A stretch of DNA of 64,000 nucleotides from a bacterium (GTDB lineage Bacteria; 4484-113; JAFGCY01), in assembly GCA_020440605.1 (NCBI GenBank), contig JAGRNT010000002.1:186001-250000 (forward strand), written 5' to 3'. Every line of letters begins with the position of its first letter. Position 1 is the first letter of the stretch. Positions 1 through 8,307 of the stretch are shown piece by piece. The notes under the pieces are model-generated. The model saw only the letters and a program-made list of their open reading frames with translations, ran no database searches and was not told the DNA's origin. Made by a program: the position numbers and the translations under genes.

Positions 1-899
1 TGATTGCTGCCGAGCACACTCGCCAGGCGAGGTGAACCTTCCATGACATGCACGAATCCTTCACTCTCGTAATGTACAGGGTACAGTGCAGCAAATTCCC
101 GGGCCTCTGCAGGATCCCGGCAATCCAGGATCAGCGTTGCAAAGATCCCGCGGACCAGCGGAGCACTGTGGGGCACGAAGGACAGTCGTACTTCTTGATT
201 GCCATGCTGCTCCAGCAGCATCCCGATTTCAGCGGCATGCCGGTGCCGCAGCATGTTGTAGGCCCTGAAATCGTGAGCGCGGAACGGATGGTGTGTTCCT
301 TCCGCAGGTCGGTTGCCACTGCCACTGCTGCCGGTCATGCCGCAGACCGCAATATGCCTGCCACTGATCCGCCCCGCCAGTGGCAGCAGGCAGAGGTTTA
401 TGGCAGTGGCGAAGCAGCCGGGACTTGCTATCCTCTGAGCATTTGTCAGTTGCTCGCGGTTGCATTCGGGAAGGCCATAGATGAATTCATCCAGGAACTG
501 CGGACATGGATGTGGATTGCCATAGTACTTTTCCCATTCCCGTTCGGATTCCAGCCTGAAATCAGCGGAAAGATCAATTACGAGAACCCTGCGCTGCTGC
601 CCGATTGCCAGCAGTTCATCCCGGATCTGCGGATAGAATGCCGCGAGTTCACCATGGCCCATGGCGCTGAACAGCACCAGTGGATCACCGGGTCCAGAAT
701 TCGGCAGCACAAGCTCCACCTGCATCTGCGGCAAACCAGACCCCAGCAGATGTGGGTGCAGATCTCCGGGGTCGCGCCCTGCGGCACTGCGGCTGACCAG
801 CTGGCTTATCCTGAGATGCGGATGCATACTGCGGTAGCGCAGCAATTCTCCCGCTCCCATCCCGGCAGCTCCCAGCAGAATTGCATCAATTCCGTGCAT
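1..899 (-). CDS. argC: N-acetyl-gamma-glutamyl-phosphate reductase (3' end outside window)
   Basis: NADPH-dependent reductase of arginine synthesis; it converts N-acetyl-glutamyl phosphate to the semialdehyde in the cytoplasm. The reading frame is open to the window edge, so the C-terminus is missing; 299 codons are visible. Seen: an N-terminal nucleotide-binding glycine motif (GAAGMGAGELLR), the active-site cysteine in ASPGCFATA, and the conserved segment FVPHSAPLVRG. The ATG at 899 lies inside the 3' end of the upstream P-loop gene (14-bp overlap) and is preceded by GGAAAGGAG at good spacing, so the two genes are translationally linked. Third gene of the argG operon. The family call is safe; whether the substrate is acetylated or succinylated cannot be read from sequence. 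Confidence 0.93.
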   Translation of the reverse strand, partial: MHGIDAILLGAAGMGAGELLRYRSMHPHLRISQLVSRSAAGRDPGDLHPHLLGSGLPQMQVELVLPNSGPGDPLVLFSAMGHGELAAFYPQIRDELLAIGQQRRVLVIDLSADFRLESEREWEKYYGNPHPCPQFLDEFIYGLPECNREQLTNAQRIASPGCFATAINLCLLPLAGRISGRHIAVCGMTGSSGSGNRPAEGTHHPFRAHDFRAYNMLRHRHAAEIGMLLEQHGNQEVRLSFVPHSAPLVRGIFATLILDCRDPAEAREFAALYPVHYESEGFVHVMEGSPRLASVLGSN

Positions 900-1956
900 C
901 AGGCTGCTCCTTTCCAGAATGCTCCTCCAGAACGGAGGCTGCGAGACCGCCGAGTGCAGCAGCATCCAGTCTGGCATTGATGGCGGGCAGCTGCAGCTGC
1001 TCCTCTATGAAACGCCTGCCTACCTGGTTGTCAGTTACCGGTCCGCTGACCACATTCACCTGCAGGTCATGCTTTTCCCTTAGCTGGAGCACACCGCCAA
1101 AGGCTCCGGCAGGATCATTGGCACAGTAGACCAGCATGCGGATGCTGGCGGAGACCGCTGGGTCGTCAAGAATCTCCTGCACGCCGTAGCTGCCGAAGAT
1201 CCCGTCTCCCATTTCCACCACGATCAGATCCGGCCGGGACGGACTCAGCCCGCAGATTACGCGGCGTGCTGCAAGCACCGCATTGCCGGGCACCGTGCTC
1301 GGAAAGCCTGCGTCGGTGAAATCCATCACCTCCCGTGCACCGTAATCCTGCATCGAAAGCACATCACGCAGCAGTGAAACACCGGTGAGCTTGGCTCCCG
1401 CAACGTGCAGTCCCAACCGGTTCAGTTCACTGACAATCGCACTGGCGGCCACTGTCTTTCCACTGTTCATGCAGCTGCCGCAGACAATCAGCAGCGCCGG
1501 GCTGTGACTCAGCTCAGGCAGTCCCGTATCCGGCTGGCTGATACTGGCCGCAACAGCCTTCCGTGACTGGAATCCGGGGAAAGTCTGGACCTGTCCAAGC
1601 AGTTCCAGCTCAAAGGGCGGCCCGACCTCAGGGTTGGCGCTAGTACAGACTCCAATCACACCTCCCAGATTGAGGAGCTGCAGCCTGTCACCCACTGCAG
1701 CGTCCAAGGGAACATGTCCCTCGTAACCGTGCAGCGCCTGGCGGTTGCCAAGCACTCCCACAATCACATCGCCTCGCTTGACCGAGGTCATGCGGCCGTG
1801 AACGTCCTCCAGCTGCCGGTATGTGGACTTGTCATTGAGCACCCGGCAGGCTACTACGCTTCCCTCTACGCATGATATCTCCGTTCCAAGGCTCAGCAAT
1901 GCGTCCAGCTTCAGGCCGCGCGTAGCGCTGGCAATCTTGTCAGCCCTGATTCTCAC
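886..1956 (-). CDS. P-loop NTPase-like protein inside the arginine operon, function unknown
   Basis: 356 residues. An N-terminal beta-rich region (roughly residues 1-150, with GDVIVGVLGNRQALHGYEG and LLNLGGVIGVC) is followed by a P-loop domain with Walker A GSCMNSGKT, then AGAKLTG and DLIVVEMGDGIFG, which looks like a Walker B/acidic strand. The arrangement recalls MobB/dethiobiotin-synthetase-type NTPases and the DUF1611 family, some members of which are D-glutamate N-acetyltransferases; I am not certain of the family. Start: GTG at 1956 overlaps the argG stop (GTGA) and has GGGAG upstream; a start at 1998 is possible but lies deeper in argG. Its place between argG and argC, with overlaps on both sides, suggests a role in arginine synthesis, possibly the acylation step. 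That role is inference. Confidence 0.6.
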   Translation of the reverse strand: MRIRADKIASATRGLKLDALLSLGTEISCVEGSVVACRVLNDKSTYRQLEDVHGRMTSVKRGDVIVGVLGNRQALHGYEGHVPLDAAVGDRLQLLNLGGVIGVCTSANPEVGPPFELELLGQVQTFPGFQSRKAVAASISQPDTGLPELSHSPALLIVCGSCMNSGKTVAASAIVSELNRLGLHVAGAKLTGVSLLRDVLSMQDYGAREVMDFTDAGFPSTVPGNAVLAARRVICGLSPSRPDLIVVEMGDGIFGSYGVQEILDDPAVSASIRMLVYCANDPAGAFGGVLQLREKHDLQVNVVSGPVTDNQVGRRFIEEQLQLPAINARLDAAALGGLAASVLEEHSGKEQPDARN

Positions 1957-3176
1957 AGCTCTGCTCCCGCAACGGCCTTCTGCTTCTGCTGCCAGCAAAG
2001 CTGCATCTGCATTGCATGCAGGCGATTGTGCGCGGCAACTTCAGCCCCGCTCCAGCCGGATGTCTGCTCCCCGTAGGCAGCAGGCTGGATTGCCATCAGC
2101 GAATTGGGTGATCGGCTGCCGAGTACGGCCAGGCTGTCATTGCGCAGCAGAATCCGCACCTGGCCACTGACCATCTTCTGGCTGGATTCCAGCAAGGCCT
2201 CCAGATCGGCGCAAAGCGGATCCAGTGCCTGGCCCTCATGGACCATCTTTCCATACAGATTGCCAAGTGATTCCTTCCAGAACTGCTGGGCAGCACTGAG
2301 TGTGAGCTTCTCCAGTTCACGATGTGCCTCAATCAGGATGTGGGCAGCTGGAGCGCTGTAGCCGACCCGGCCCTTGATTCCCAGCACTGTGTCGCCGAGA
2401 TGCATGCCCCTGCCTATGCCGTATGATGCTCCAAACTCATTGAGCTTCTCGATGATTTCTACCGCAGCCAGTTCCTCCCCGTTGAGTGATACGGGAATTC
2501 CCCGCTCAAATCCAAGGGTGATTTCCACAGGAGGCTTATCCGGACAGACCTGCATTGGCCAGGCTTCGGCTGGCAGGCTTTCCCAGGACGAATGCGTTTC
2601 AATGCCGCCAACGGTCAGTCCCCACATACCAGCGTTGACACTGTACTTGCCGGTAGCTGCATCCACCTCCACACCATGCTGTGCCAGGTAATCAACTTCC
2701 TCAGCCCTGCTCAGGGCCAGCTCCCTGACGGGAGTTAGCAGACTGCATTGCGCTGCCATGACCTGGAAAACCGTGTCGAAGCGCAGCTGGTCATTGCCAG
2801 CACCGGTGCTGCCGTGGACGATGGCATCTGCTCCATGCGTTTTGGCATGGCGCGCCACATGCATGGCCTGGCAGAGCCGCTCGGAAGAAACGCAGAGGGG
2901 ATAACCCGCACCCCGCCGCGCATTTGCATACAGCAGGAATCGCAGGTGTGAGTTGAACAGATCCTCCCTGGCATCGATGGAAACATGCTGCTCAGCACCA
3001 CATTGCAATGCCCGCTGTTCCACCGCCTGGATTGCAGTCTCGTCCAGGCCTCCGGTATTGACGTGCACGCTGTGCACGCGGAAACCCTGCTCCCTTAGCC
3101 AGACGGCACAGAAGGATGTGTCCAGTCCGCCGGAAAAGGCAAGCACTGCCAGGGGTTTATGGTTGTCGGTATTCAT
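1953..3176 (-). CDS. argG: Argininosuccinate synthase
   Basis: Joins citrulline and aspartate using ATP, the penultimate step of arginine synthesis. 407 residues, the usual length. Seen: the N-type ATP pyrophosphatase loop AFSGGLDTS, the substrate-binding stretch HGSTGAGNDQLRFD, and YSVNAGMWGLTVGG. The HGSTGAGNDQ version is the one I associate with Bacteroidetes-type enzymes rather than the E. coli or Bacillus types. Start: ATG at 3176 has AGGAG six bases upstream; a TTG 18 bases earlier is less likely. First structural gene of an operon with the P-loop gene and argC. Upstream lie a promoter, an arginine-rich leader peptide and a terminator, so expression is probably attenuated by charged tRNA-Arg. 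Confidence 0.93.
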   Translation of the reverse strand: MNTDNHKPLAVLAFSGGLDTSFCAVWLREQGFRVHSVHVNTGGLDETAIQAVEQRALQCGAEQHVSIDAREDLFNSHLRFLLYANARRGAGYPLCVSSERLCQAMHVARHAKTHGADAIVHGSTGAGNDQLRFDTVFQVMAAQCSLLTPVRELALSRAEEVDYLAQHGVEVDAATGKYSVNAGMWGLTVGGIETHSSWESLPAEAWPMQVCPDKPPVEITLGFERGIPVSLNGEELAAVEIIEKLNEFGASYGIGRGMHLGDTVLGIKGRVGYSAPAAHILIEAHRELEKLTLSAAQQFWKESLGNLYGKMVHEGQALDPLCADLEALLESSQKMVSGQVRILLRNDSLAVLGSRSPNSLMAIQPAAYGEQTSGWSGAEVAAHNRLHAMQMQLCWQQKQKAVAGAEL

Positions 3177-3227
3177 CTGAAGCTCCTGTGTCAAAACATT
3201 GTGGTTTTACAGGGCTGATGGGGCGTC

Positions 3228-3261
3228 AGAAAACACAAAGGCCCGCCGGGAAAGCGGGCCT
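3228..3261 (-). terminator. Attenuator terminator in the argG leader
   Basis: On the minus strand an 8-bp perfect stem (AGGCCCGC / GCGGGCCT, loop TTTCCCG) is followed by CTTTGTGTTTTC. It lies between the leader peptide stop and argG, so it must be bypassed for argG to be transcribed. The 5' arm (GCCCGC at 3254-3259) can instead pair with GCGGGC at 3304-3309 inside the leader coding sequence, a plausible antiterminator. Confidence 0.75.
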
Positions 3262-3284
3262 GGTGTTTGCTTGTGGAAGTTCAG

Positions 3285-3365
3285 CTATCCACGCGCGCCA
3301 TCAGCCCGCATTCGTCGGCGGATGCTGCGGCGTCGGCGCTGGATGCTGTGGATGTTCACTGACAT
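3285..3365 (-). CDS. Arginine-rich leader peptide of the argG operon
   Basis: A 26-codon open frame immediately downstream of the argG promoter and upstream of a terminator. Nine of the 26 residues are arginine, clustered as QRRRRSIRRRMR at residues 9-20, with CGC, CGA and CGG codons. There is no Shine-Dalgarno sequence: the ATG at 3365 is only about 5 bases after the predicted transcription start, so it would be translated from an almost leaderless mRNA. Layout (promoter, Arg-run peptide, alternative hairpins, terminator, argG) is that of an amino-acid attenuator: stalling at Arg codons would leave GCGGGC free to break up the terminator. Not a structural gene; its role is inferred from layout. 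Confidence 0.78.
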   Translation of the reverse strand: MSVNIHSIQRRRRSIRRRMRADGARG

Positions 3366-3375
3366 CGGACTGCGA

Positions 3376-3404
3376 ATAATACCAGAGCGAAAGTGGAGTG
3401 TCAA
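3376..3404 (-). promoter_or_regulatory. Sigma70 promoter of the argG operon
   Basis: TTGACA (3404-3399), 17-bp spacer, TATTAT (3381-3376): near consensus. The start point should fall near 3370, just ahead of the leader peptide ATG at 3365. Confidence 0.88.
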
Positions 3405-3420
3405 TTCCACCCATCCGGAT

Positions 3421-3451
3421 AACAAAAAAGCCCCCCGCCGTAGCGGGGGGC
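3421..3451 (-). terminator. Rho-independent terminator after the large lipoprotein gene
   Basis: Minus-strand stem GCCCCCCGC / GCGGGGGGC (9 bp, 4-base loop) followed by TTTTTTGTT. It separates the large lipoprotein gene (stop at 3476) from the argG promoter. Confidence 0.92.
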
Positions 3452-3475
3452 CGTTGAATCCTTCTGCAGTGGATC

Positions 3476-6400
3476 CTAGCTGTTCGGGTTGGTACCGATC
3501 ACGACCAGCAGATCGCCAGCATCGGTTCCGAAGCTGTCACTGCCCTGGACGCGATCGTTGATGGAAACCTCATAGGAGTGACCGGGAGCAAGAATACCCC
3601 AGGTCTCGCTCGGCGGAGGAGCGGGAATCTTCACGAAGTCACGGTTGGTGATCGTATGGATCGCGAGGAAGGTACCCGTCGGGGTAACGCCGATCAGGCG
3701 CAGACCGACTTCCATGATGCGGGTATCAGCCGGCTGATCCACGTCCTTGACCTGGATGTAGATGTTGTCCAGAGAGGTGTTGACCTTGTGGACCTTCTCT
3801 TCATTCTGGACCCAGTCGTAGACGGTACCACCGTTGAACTCAACCCACATCACGAAGGGCTGGACGGGATCATTGACGAAGTTACCGTTGACGATGTGGT
3901 TGCTCCAGTTACCGTTGTCCAGGTCACGGGCCTCACGATCGAAGGCGTCGATACCCCAGTTGATGGCGTTCGGAGCGACGGTGTCGTCAAACGGGCTCAT
4001 CGTGAAGGTACCTTCACCGACCTCAAGGAAGTCGCTGCCCTGCGGGCTGAACAGGCCGAAGCCGTAGTTGATGGAGCTGAAGTCAGGACCTTCGGTGGGA
4101 AGACCCTTGATATCCACCACGATGCGGCCCAGACCATGCTGGACAAGGATGATCGCGCTGGCAGCGCCGGGCTCGGACCAGTACACGGGACCACTCGGAG
4201 TGGCGAACGGAATGTCCGCACTCGTCACGTCAGTCTCCATGGTGGCCGTGAAGTTCTTGATCAGCACCTGCGGCCAGATCTTGAAGCCCTGCGGGCTGTC
4301 GATCGGGGTCACGAAGATCGCGAACTCATCTCCATCCGTACGCAGGATGTCGTTGAAGGCCAGGGTCTTGTCGACAGCGAATCCATCATTGTCAACACCC
4401 TTCTCGATGTCAACAGCCTCAGTCTCCGGGTTGGGAACCACATCGCTCCAGCGGCGGATCTTCGGGTTGGGATAGAGGATCTGCAGGAACTCGGTCTGGT
4501 CGCTGCCCTTGTAGCCGCCCGAGTTCGGGATGCTGGTCAGGTCAGCAGCGGCCGGGGCCGGGCCGGACGGAATCGTCTTGTTCTCAGGCATGTTGATGGA
4601 GGTCCAGGCCACACCGTTGAACCAGCGCACGACGTAATTGCTGCTACCCTGCAGGTTCGCACCGTTGACGACGTACTCAAACACGAACTCGCCGGGGTTC
4701 TCGCTGTTCTCACGGATGCCGAATTCTCCGGTTGCGGGAGTGCCTTCCGTGAATGAGAAGTCATTGACGAGCGTGCAGTTTCTACCGACAACCTGATAGA
4801 TCTCCATCTCGATGCTGTCGAAGTTGGCGGGCTGGCCCAGCTCACCCCAGTCAGCGGTAAAGAAGAAGGAACGCGTACCGATGACCAGTGCATACTCATC
4901 TTGCGGATCGAAACCCTGCTTGAGGATCGGACCGAAGGTCGCCTGCTGCGGATCACGCACGACATCTATCGTCCAGCTGTAGTCACGGTCAGACAGGACC
5001 TTGACCACGTAGTTGTTGCCACCGAGCGTACCGTTGGCAAGCGAGGCATTGTTGCCGAGGAAGGTGTTGAGCGTACCCTCCGGGCTGAATTCGTCAGATT
5101 CGGGATCGTAGTCAGGGAAGACCGTACCCGCACCCGGATCTCCGGTGCCGCCAATGACGCCACCGGCACCATCATGCACCCATTCGGAAGTGCTGCGGAA
5201 GCCCGCTGCACCTGCAGTGCCGAAAGTCCAGGCCGTATTGTCTCGAACGGCTGCCAGGGCGGCATCGTAATGCCCCTGGGTCATGCCATCGGCAAGCGTG
5301 GTCGGTGTGAAGGCCAGGCCGTCAAAGGTACCGCTGATGGAGTTCAGCTGGAAGCTGACGCTGGCATTCGCGGTCACGCTGCCGCCGGCAATGCCGTTGT
5401 CGAATATGTCATCCGGGGTACCGTTGCCGCCCGTGACACCCACCATCTGGATGTCGAAGCTGCTGATGACGATCTCGTTGCCCGTGGGGCCATCGCCGCC
5501 GCCCCAGGGTACGAATGCCAGGGTGCCGTCGCCGTTGGTGTTGCCGGGGACTACGCAGATCTCCACGCCGTTCGTACCGTTCACATCCGCAGCACTGATT
5601 TCACCGGCGGTGAAGATCGAGGCCACGTTGTAATGACGGAAGATCGTGCGCAGGTCAGCCACGGCGGGGGTGCCGGTGGCCGCAATCGCATCCGCGGAAG
5701 GATCAAGCGTCTTCTCAGCGGAGAGCGTGGTGCTGCCCGAACCGTCATCACGCAGGCCGACACGGTAGCCGGACACACCCTCGTTGAGGTGCACGCCCAG
5801 CGGGGTCAGCTCGGAGATGGTCACCGTGCCGTTGTTGTCATAGTCGGCGCGGGTGGCCAGCGGGTTGGACTCGCAGCTCTGGTTGAGGTAGATGCCGATC
5901 GGGGTGATGTCCGCGATCGTGCACTGGCCGTTCTGGTCGCCGTCAGCCATCATCCAGGCGTTGGTGAACCAGGCCTCGTTCTCTGTAACCTCATCGGCGA
6001 CGAAGTTGGGGTTCGTGCCGCAGCGGTTGACCTCGACGCCGGTGCTGCTCTTGTACACATCGCCGATCACCGCGCTCGTGTTGCGGCTGGCGCCGGGAGC
6101 GAAGTAAATGGTGGCGAAGCGGCCGCTGATGCTGCCGGGATCGTAGTCACGGATGGCCGTCTGGCCAAGCTGGACGCTGTCAGTCAGGCCGAAGCTGGCG
6201 CCCAGCACATCATCATCACCACCCAGCAGGCCGTGGAACTCGGTGCGGGAATAGTGCATGTTGATGCCATCGAACTCGACGTTGAGCGCGATAGTGCGAT
6301 CCACGTCCTGCTCATCAACGTTGATGACCAGCGCGGTCTCGGAACCCACCTGCTCAATGTAGGCATCGATGCTCGGGTTGAGACTCGCATCCTCGAAACC

Positions 6401-6565
6401 AGCCGCGTTGTAGCGTGTGATCTCGAAGGAATCTACGCTGATACCGGTGGCGTTCCGCTGGTCATCCGGCTGGCTGAGTCCAACATTCTTGCTGTTGGAG
6501 CAGCTAGCAGCGATCAGCAGGATGAGAATGCAGAGCACGCCGGTAAACATCTTACGTAAAGTCAT
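3476..6565 (-). CDS. Large lipoprotein with an internal dockerin-like F-hand pair
   Basis: 1029 residues. Signal peptide with lipobox LIAASC; ATG at 6565 chosen because AAGGAGAG precedes it, although the frame is open further upstream. Around residues 210-270 there are two calcium-loop repeats, DGDQNGQCTIADITPIGIYL and DYDNNGTVTISELTPLGVHL, which match the paired F-hand pattern of dockerin modules but sit in the interior rather than at a terminus. The rest is beta-rich with no recognised enzyme motif; a stretch FVPWGGGDGPTGNEI near residue 350 may carry another Ca-binding loop. It is last in the minus-strand surface-lipoprotein locus and has its own promoter and a strong terminator. Inferred role: outer-surface protein, perhaps a docking partner of the neighbouring cohesin-like lipoproteins. 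Confidence 0.75.
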   Translation of the reverse strand: MTLRKMFTGVLCILILLIAASCSNSKNVGLSQPDDQRNATGISVDSFEITRYNAAGFEDASLNPSIDAYIEQVGSETALVINVDEQDVDRTIALNVEFDGINMHYSRTEFHGLLGGDDDVLGASFGLTDSVQLGQTAIRDYDPGSISGRFATIYFAPGASRNTSAVIGDVYKSSTGVEVNRCGTNPNFVADEVTENEAWFTNAWMMADGDQNGQCTIADITPIGIYLNQSCESNPLATRADYDNNGTVTISELTPLGVHLNEGVSGYRVGLRDDGSGSTTLSAEKTLDPSADAIAATGTPAVADLRTIFRHYNVASIFTAGEISAADVNGTNGVEICVVPGNTNGDGTLAFVPWGGGDGPTGNEIVISSFDIQMVGVTGGNGTPDDIFDNGIAGGSVTANASVSFQLNSISGTFDGLAFTPTTLADGMTQGHYDAALAAVRDNTAWTFGTAGAAGFRSTSEWVHDGAGGVIGGTGDPGAGTVFPDYDPESDEFSPEGTLNTFLGNNASLANGTLGGNNYVVKVLSDRDYSWTIDVVRDPQQATFGPILKQGFDPQDEYALVIGTRSFFFTADWGELGQPANFDSIEMEIYQVVGRNCTLVNDFSFTEGTPATGEFGIRENSENPGEFVFEYVVNGANLQGSSNYVVRWFNGVAWTSINMPENKTIPSGPAPAAADLTSIPNSGGYKGSDQTEFLQILYPNPKIRRWSDVVPNPETEAVDIEKGVDNDGFAVDKTLAFNDILRTDGDEFAIFVTPIDSPQGFKIWPQVLIKNFTATMETDVTSADIPFATPSGPVYWSEPGAASAIILVQHGLGRIVVDIKGLPTEGPDFSSINYGFGLFSPQGSDFLEVGEGTFTMSPFDDTVAPNAINWGIDAFDREARDLDNGNWSNHIVNGNFVNDPVQPFVMWVEFNGGTVYDWVQNEEKVHKVNTSLDNIYIQVKDVDQPADTRIMEVGLRLIGVTPTGTFLAIHTITNRDFVKIPAPPPSETWGILAPGHSYEVSINDRVQGSDSFGTDAGDLLVVIGTNPNS

Positions 6566-6642
6566 GCTTCTCTCCTTCTCGGGTCCGGGTGCCTTGAGAC
6601 AGCCGCGGACCGCAGAATTGAACAGGGAGTCCAATAACATCA

Positions 6643-6672
6643 ATTGTACCGGATTCCTGCTTTTCCGGACAA
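6643..6672 (-). promoter_or_regulatory. Probable promoter of the large lipoprotein gene
   Basis: TTGTCC (6672-6667), 18-bp spacer, TACAAT (6648-6643), about 70 bases before the ATG at 6565. Confidence 0.55.
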
Positions 6673-6695
6673 TGGGCCTGCATCATCCGGGGGCT

Positions 6696-6760
6696 GGTAA
6701 CGGCAGGCCCGGCCGGACGCGGATTACTCCACATCCGAACCGGGCCTGGTTCCTGTTACC
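6696..6760. repeat. Long imperfect inverted repeat between two lipoprotein genes
   Basis: GGTAAC (6696-6701) and CAGGCCCGG (6704-6712) pair with CCGGGCCTG (6740-6748) and GTTACC (6755-6760), 15 bp in two blocks. The loop holds a smaller hairpin (CGGAT / ATCCG). No run of T follows on either strand, so it is not a simple intrinsic terminator; it may protect the 3' end of the upstream transcript. Confidence 0.6.
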
Positions 6761-6777
6761 TGTGTTCGAGCTAATTA

Positions 6778-7983
6778 CTAGTTCACGGTAATCGTGTTGA
6801 AAGCGTGGCTGTTGGCGATATCACCCCAGAAGAAGTCCGTCGCAGCGGAGCTATCCTGGTAGTAGGTACGGCTAACCACGTTCACAGCCTCGAAGCCGAG
6901 GGTGTAGGTGCCAGCACTGGCGAAGGTGTACTCGAAGTTGAAGAGCAGACCGTTCGCGGTGATGTCGCTACCACCCAGCGGGGTGACGTTGAAGTCGGTA
7001 CGGCTGGTGCCGTCGCCGAGGTCAGTACCGGTGATGAAGTTGTCCGGGGCCAGCAGGAAGCTGGTGGCACCCATGTCGCCCCACACGCCGTCGATCGGGT
7101 TGGCGGAACCAACGTCCGGAGTGTCATCCGGGGTACCGACGTCGAAGGAGGTGGCGGCATAGGAAGCGCCGTTCTCGCAGACAACGCCGCAGCCGTTCAG
7201 GTACTGGAAGCTGTTGGCGGTGTCGCCGGTGGCGATCACGATACGCACGTTGTTACCAGCGCTGGTGCTGCTGGAGGTGGCAATGGCGTACAGGGTGTCG
7301 TCAGCCAGCGGGAAGGCGTCGAAGCTGCCGCTCACGGAGTCGGAAGCAGTGCCGCCCTTGCCGTCATCAGCGGTCACGGTGACGGTGAAGTTACCGCCGG
7401 CCAGGATGTCGTTCGGGCTCACGCCGAACTGAGCACTGGTGGCAGTGGTGGCGCTGGCGCCGCCGACCGTGACATCGCCACTGTCAAGAGCGGCGGTGAA
7501 GGTCAGGCTGTCGCCATCGGGATCGGAACCGGTCACGGAGATCGTGCCGCCCGCGAAGGTCAGGCTGTCGATCGTCGGGTTCTGGTTCTGGGTCGGGCCG
7601 ACGTTGAAGGTCACGGAATCAGTCGAGCTGGTGCCGTTGGCGTCGGTGACAGTCGCAGTCGCGGTGAAGTCAGTGGCGGTGGCAAGGTCAACGAAGGTCA
7701 CGCTGACAGTGCTGGTGCCGGCCACGGCCAGGGTGCTGGTCGTGTTGGTGGCAGCGCCACCGAAGTTCCAGGAGATATTGAACGGACCGTTCACACCAAT
7801 GATGGTGGCGGAAAACGTAGCAGTCTCCTGACCGAACAGCCCAGGCGCGTTGGTGCCGGTGCCGGTCGGTGCGCTCAGCTCAATGGACAGACGCTGGGGC
7901 TGGCCACTGCCGATGTTAAGAGTATCGCAGCTAGACACGAGGGCCAGAAGCCCAAGCGCCACCAGGACGATAAAGTTTTTCAC
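6778..7983 (-). CDS. PKD-type lipoprotein with C-terminal cohesin-like domain (family member 1)
   Basis: 401 residues. Start GTG at 7983, preceded by AAGGAGG; an in-frame ATG upstream overlaps that ribosome site. Lipobox LVSSC with Asp at +2. Three parts: a PKD-like domain (residues 30-130, motif NISWNFGG), a cadherin/Big-like domain (about 140-235, DPDGDSLTF and ILAGGNFTVTV), and a C-terminal domain of about 170 residues beginning DDTLYAIATSSS and containing VRIVIATG, FQYLNGCGVVC, PIDGVWGDMG, NVTPLGGSDI, TLGFEAVNVVSRTYYQD and FWGDI. The last domain reads like a cohesin (matrix-binding beta sandwich ending in an I-T-V strand); this is inference. Closest to the family member at 13872-15083 in the C-terminal domain. 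It has its own promoter. Confidence 0.75.
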   Translation of the reverse strand: MKNFIVLVALGLLALVSSCDTLNIGSGQPQRLSIELSAPTGTGTNAPGLFGQETATFSATIIGVNGPFNISWNFGGAATNTTSTLAVAGTSTVSVTFVDLATATDFTATATVTDANGTSSTDSVTFNVGPTQNQNPTIDSLTFAGGTISVTGSDPDGDSLTFTAALDSGDVTVGGASATTATSAQFGVSPNDILAGGNFTVTVTADDGKGGTASDSVSGSFDAFPLADDTLYAIATSSSTSAGNNVRIVIATGDTANSFQYLNGCGVVCENGASYAATSFDVGTPDDTPDVGSANPIDGVWGDMGATSFLLAPDNFITGTDLGDGTSRTDFNVTPLGGSDITANGLLFNFEYTFASAGTYTLGFEAVNVVSRTYYQDSSAATDFFWGDIANSHAFNTITVN

Positions 7984-8043
7984 AACATTCCTCCTTAACC
8001 ACATACACAGGTGTGTCGGAACGGTACAGGTTTAAGTCTGGCA

Positions 8044-8072
8044 ATTATATCCGATACTCAGTTAAACCGCAA
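8044..8072 (-). promoter_or_regulatory. Promoter of the lipoprotein gene at 6778-7983
   Basis: TATAAT (8049-8044) with TTGCGG (8072-8067) 17 bp upstream; transcript would start near 8037, about 54 bases before the GTG start. Confidence 0.68.
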
Positions 8073-8307
8073 CAGAAACTGTCGCAAAAGTAAATTCCGC
8101 GACGTCCGGATATTTCAGCTTTGTTATACCTTATTAATACTGTCACACCTGAACAATAAATACTACCATGATTTCATCCGCGGGTCGCGGTAGCTCGCCC
8201 GAACCTGGACATCCAGTGTCTGATTCCTGGTCATCCACGCACTGTCCAGGATTCCCCTGGCCCGTGATGAACACCCTTGATGGTACATAATTCCTGCCCC
8301 ACTGTGA

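Noticed and set aside
48-980. Long plus-strand open frame over the first kilobase
   Set aside because: It is antisense to argC, whose conserved motifs are clear on the minus strand; no ribosome site or domain.
4901-6559. 552-codon plus-strand open frame opposite the large lipoprotein gene
   Set aside because: Mirror frame in high-G+C DNA; composition is Ala/Gly/Asp/Val repeats without domains, and the minus-strand gene has lipobox, promoter and terminator.
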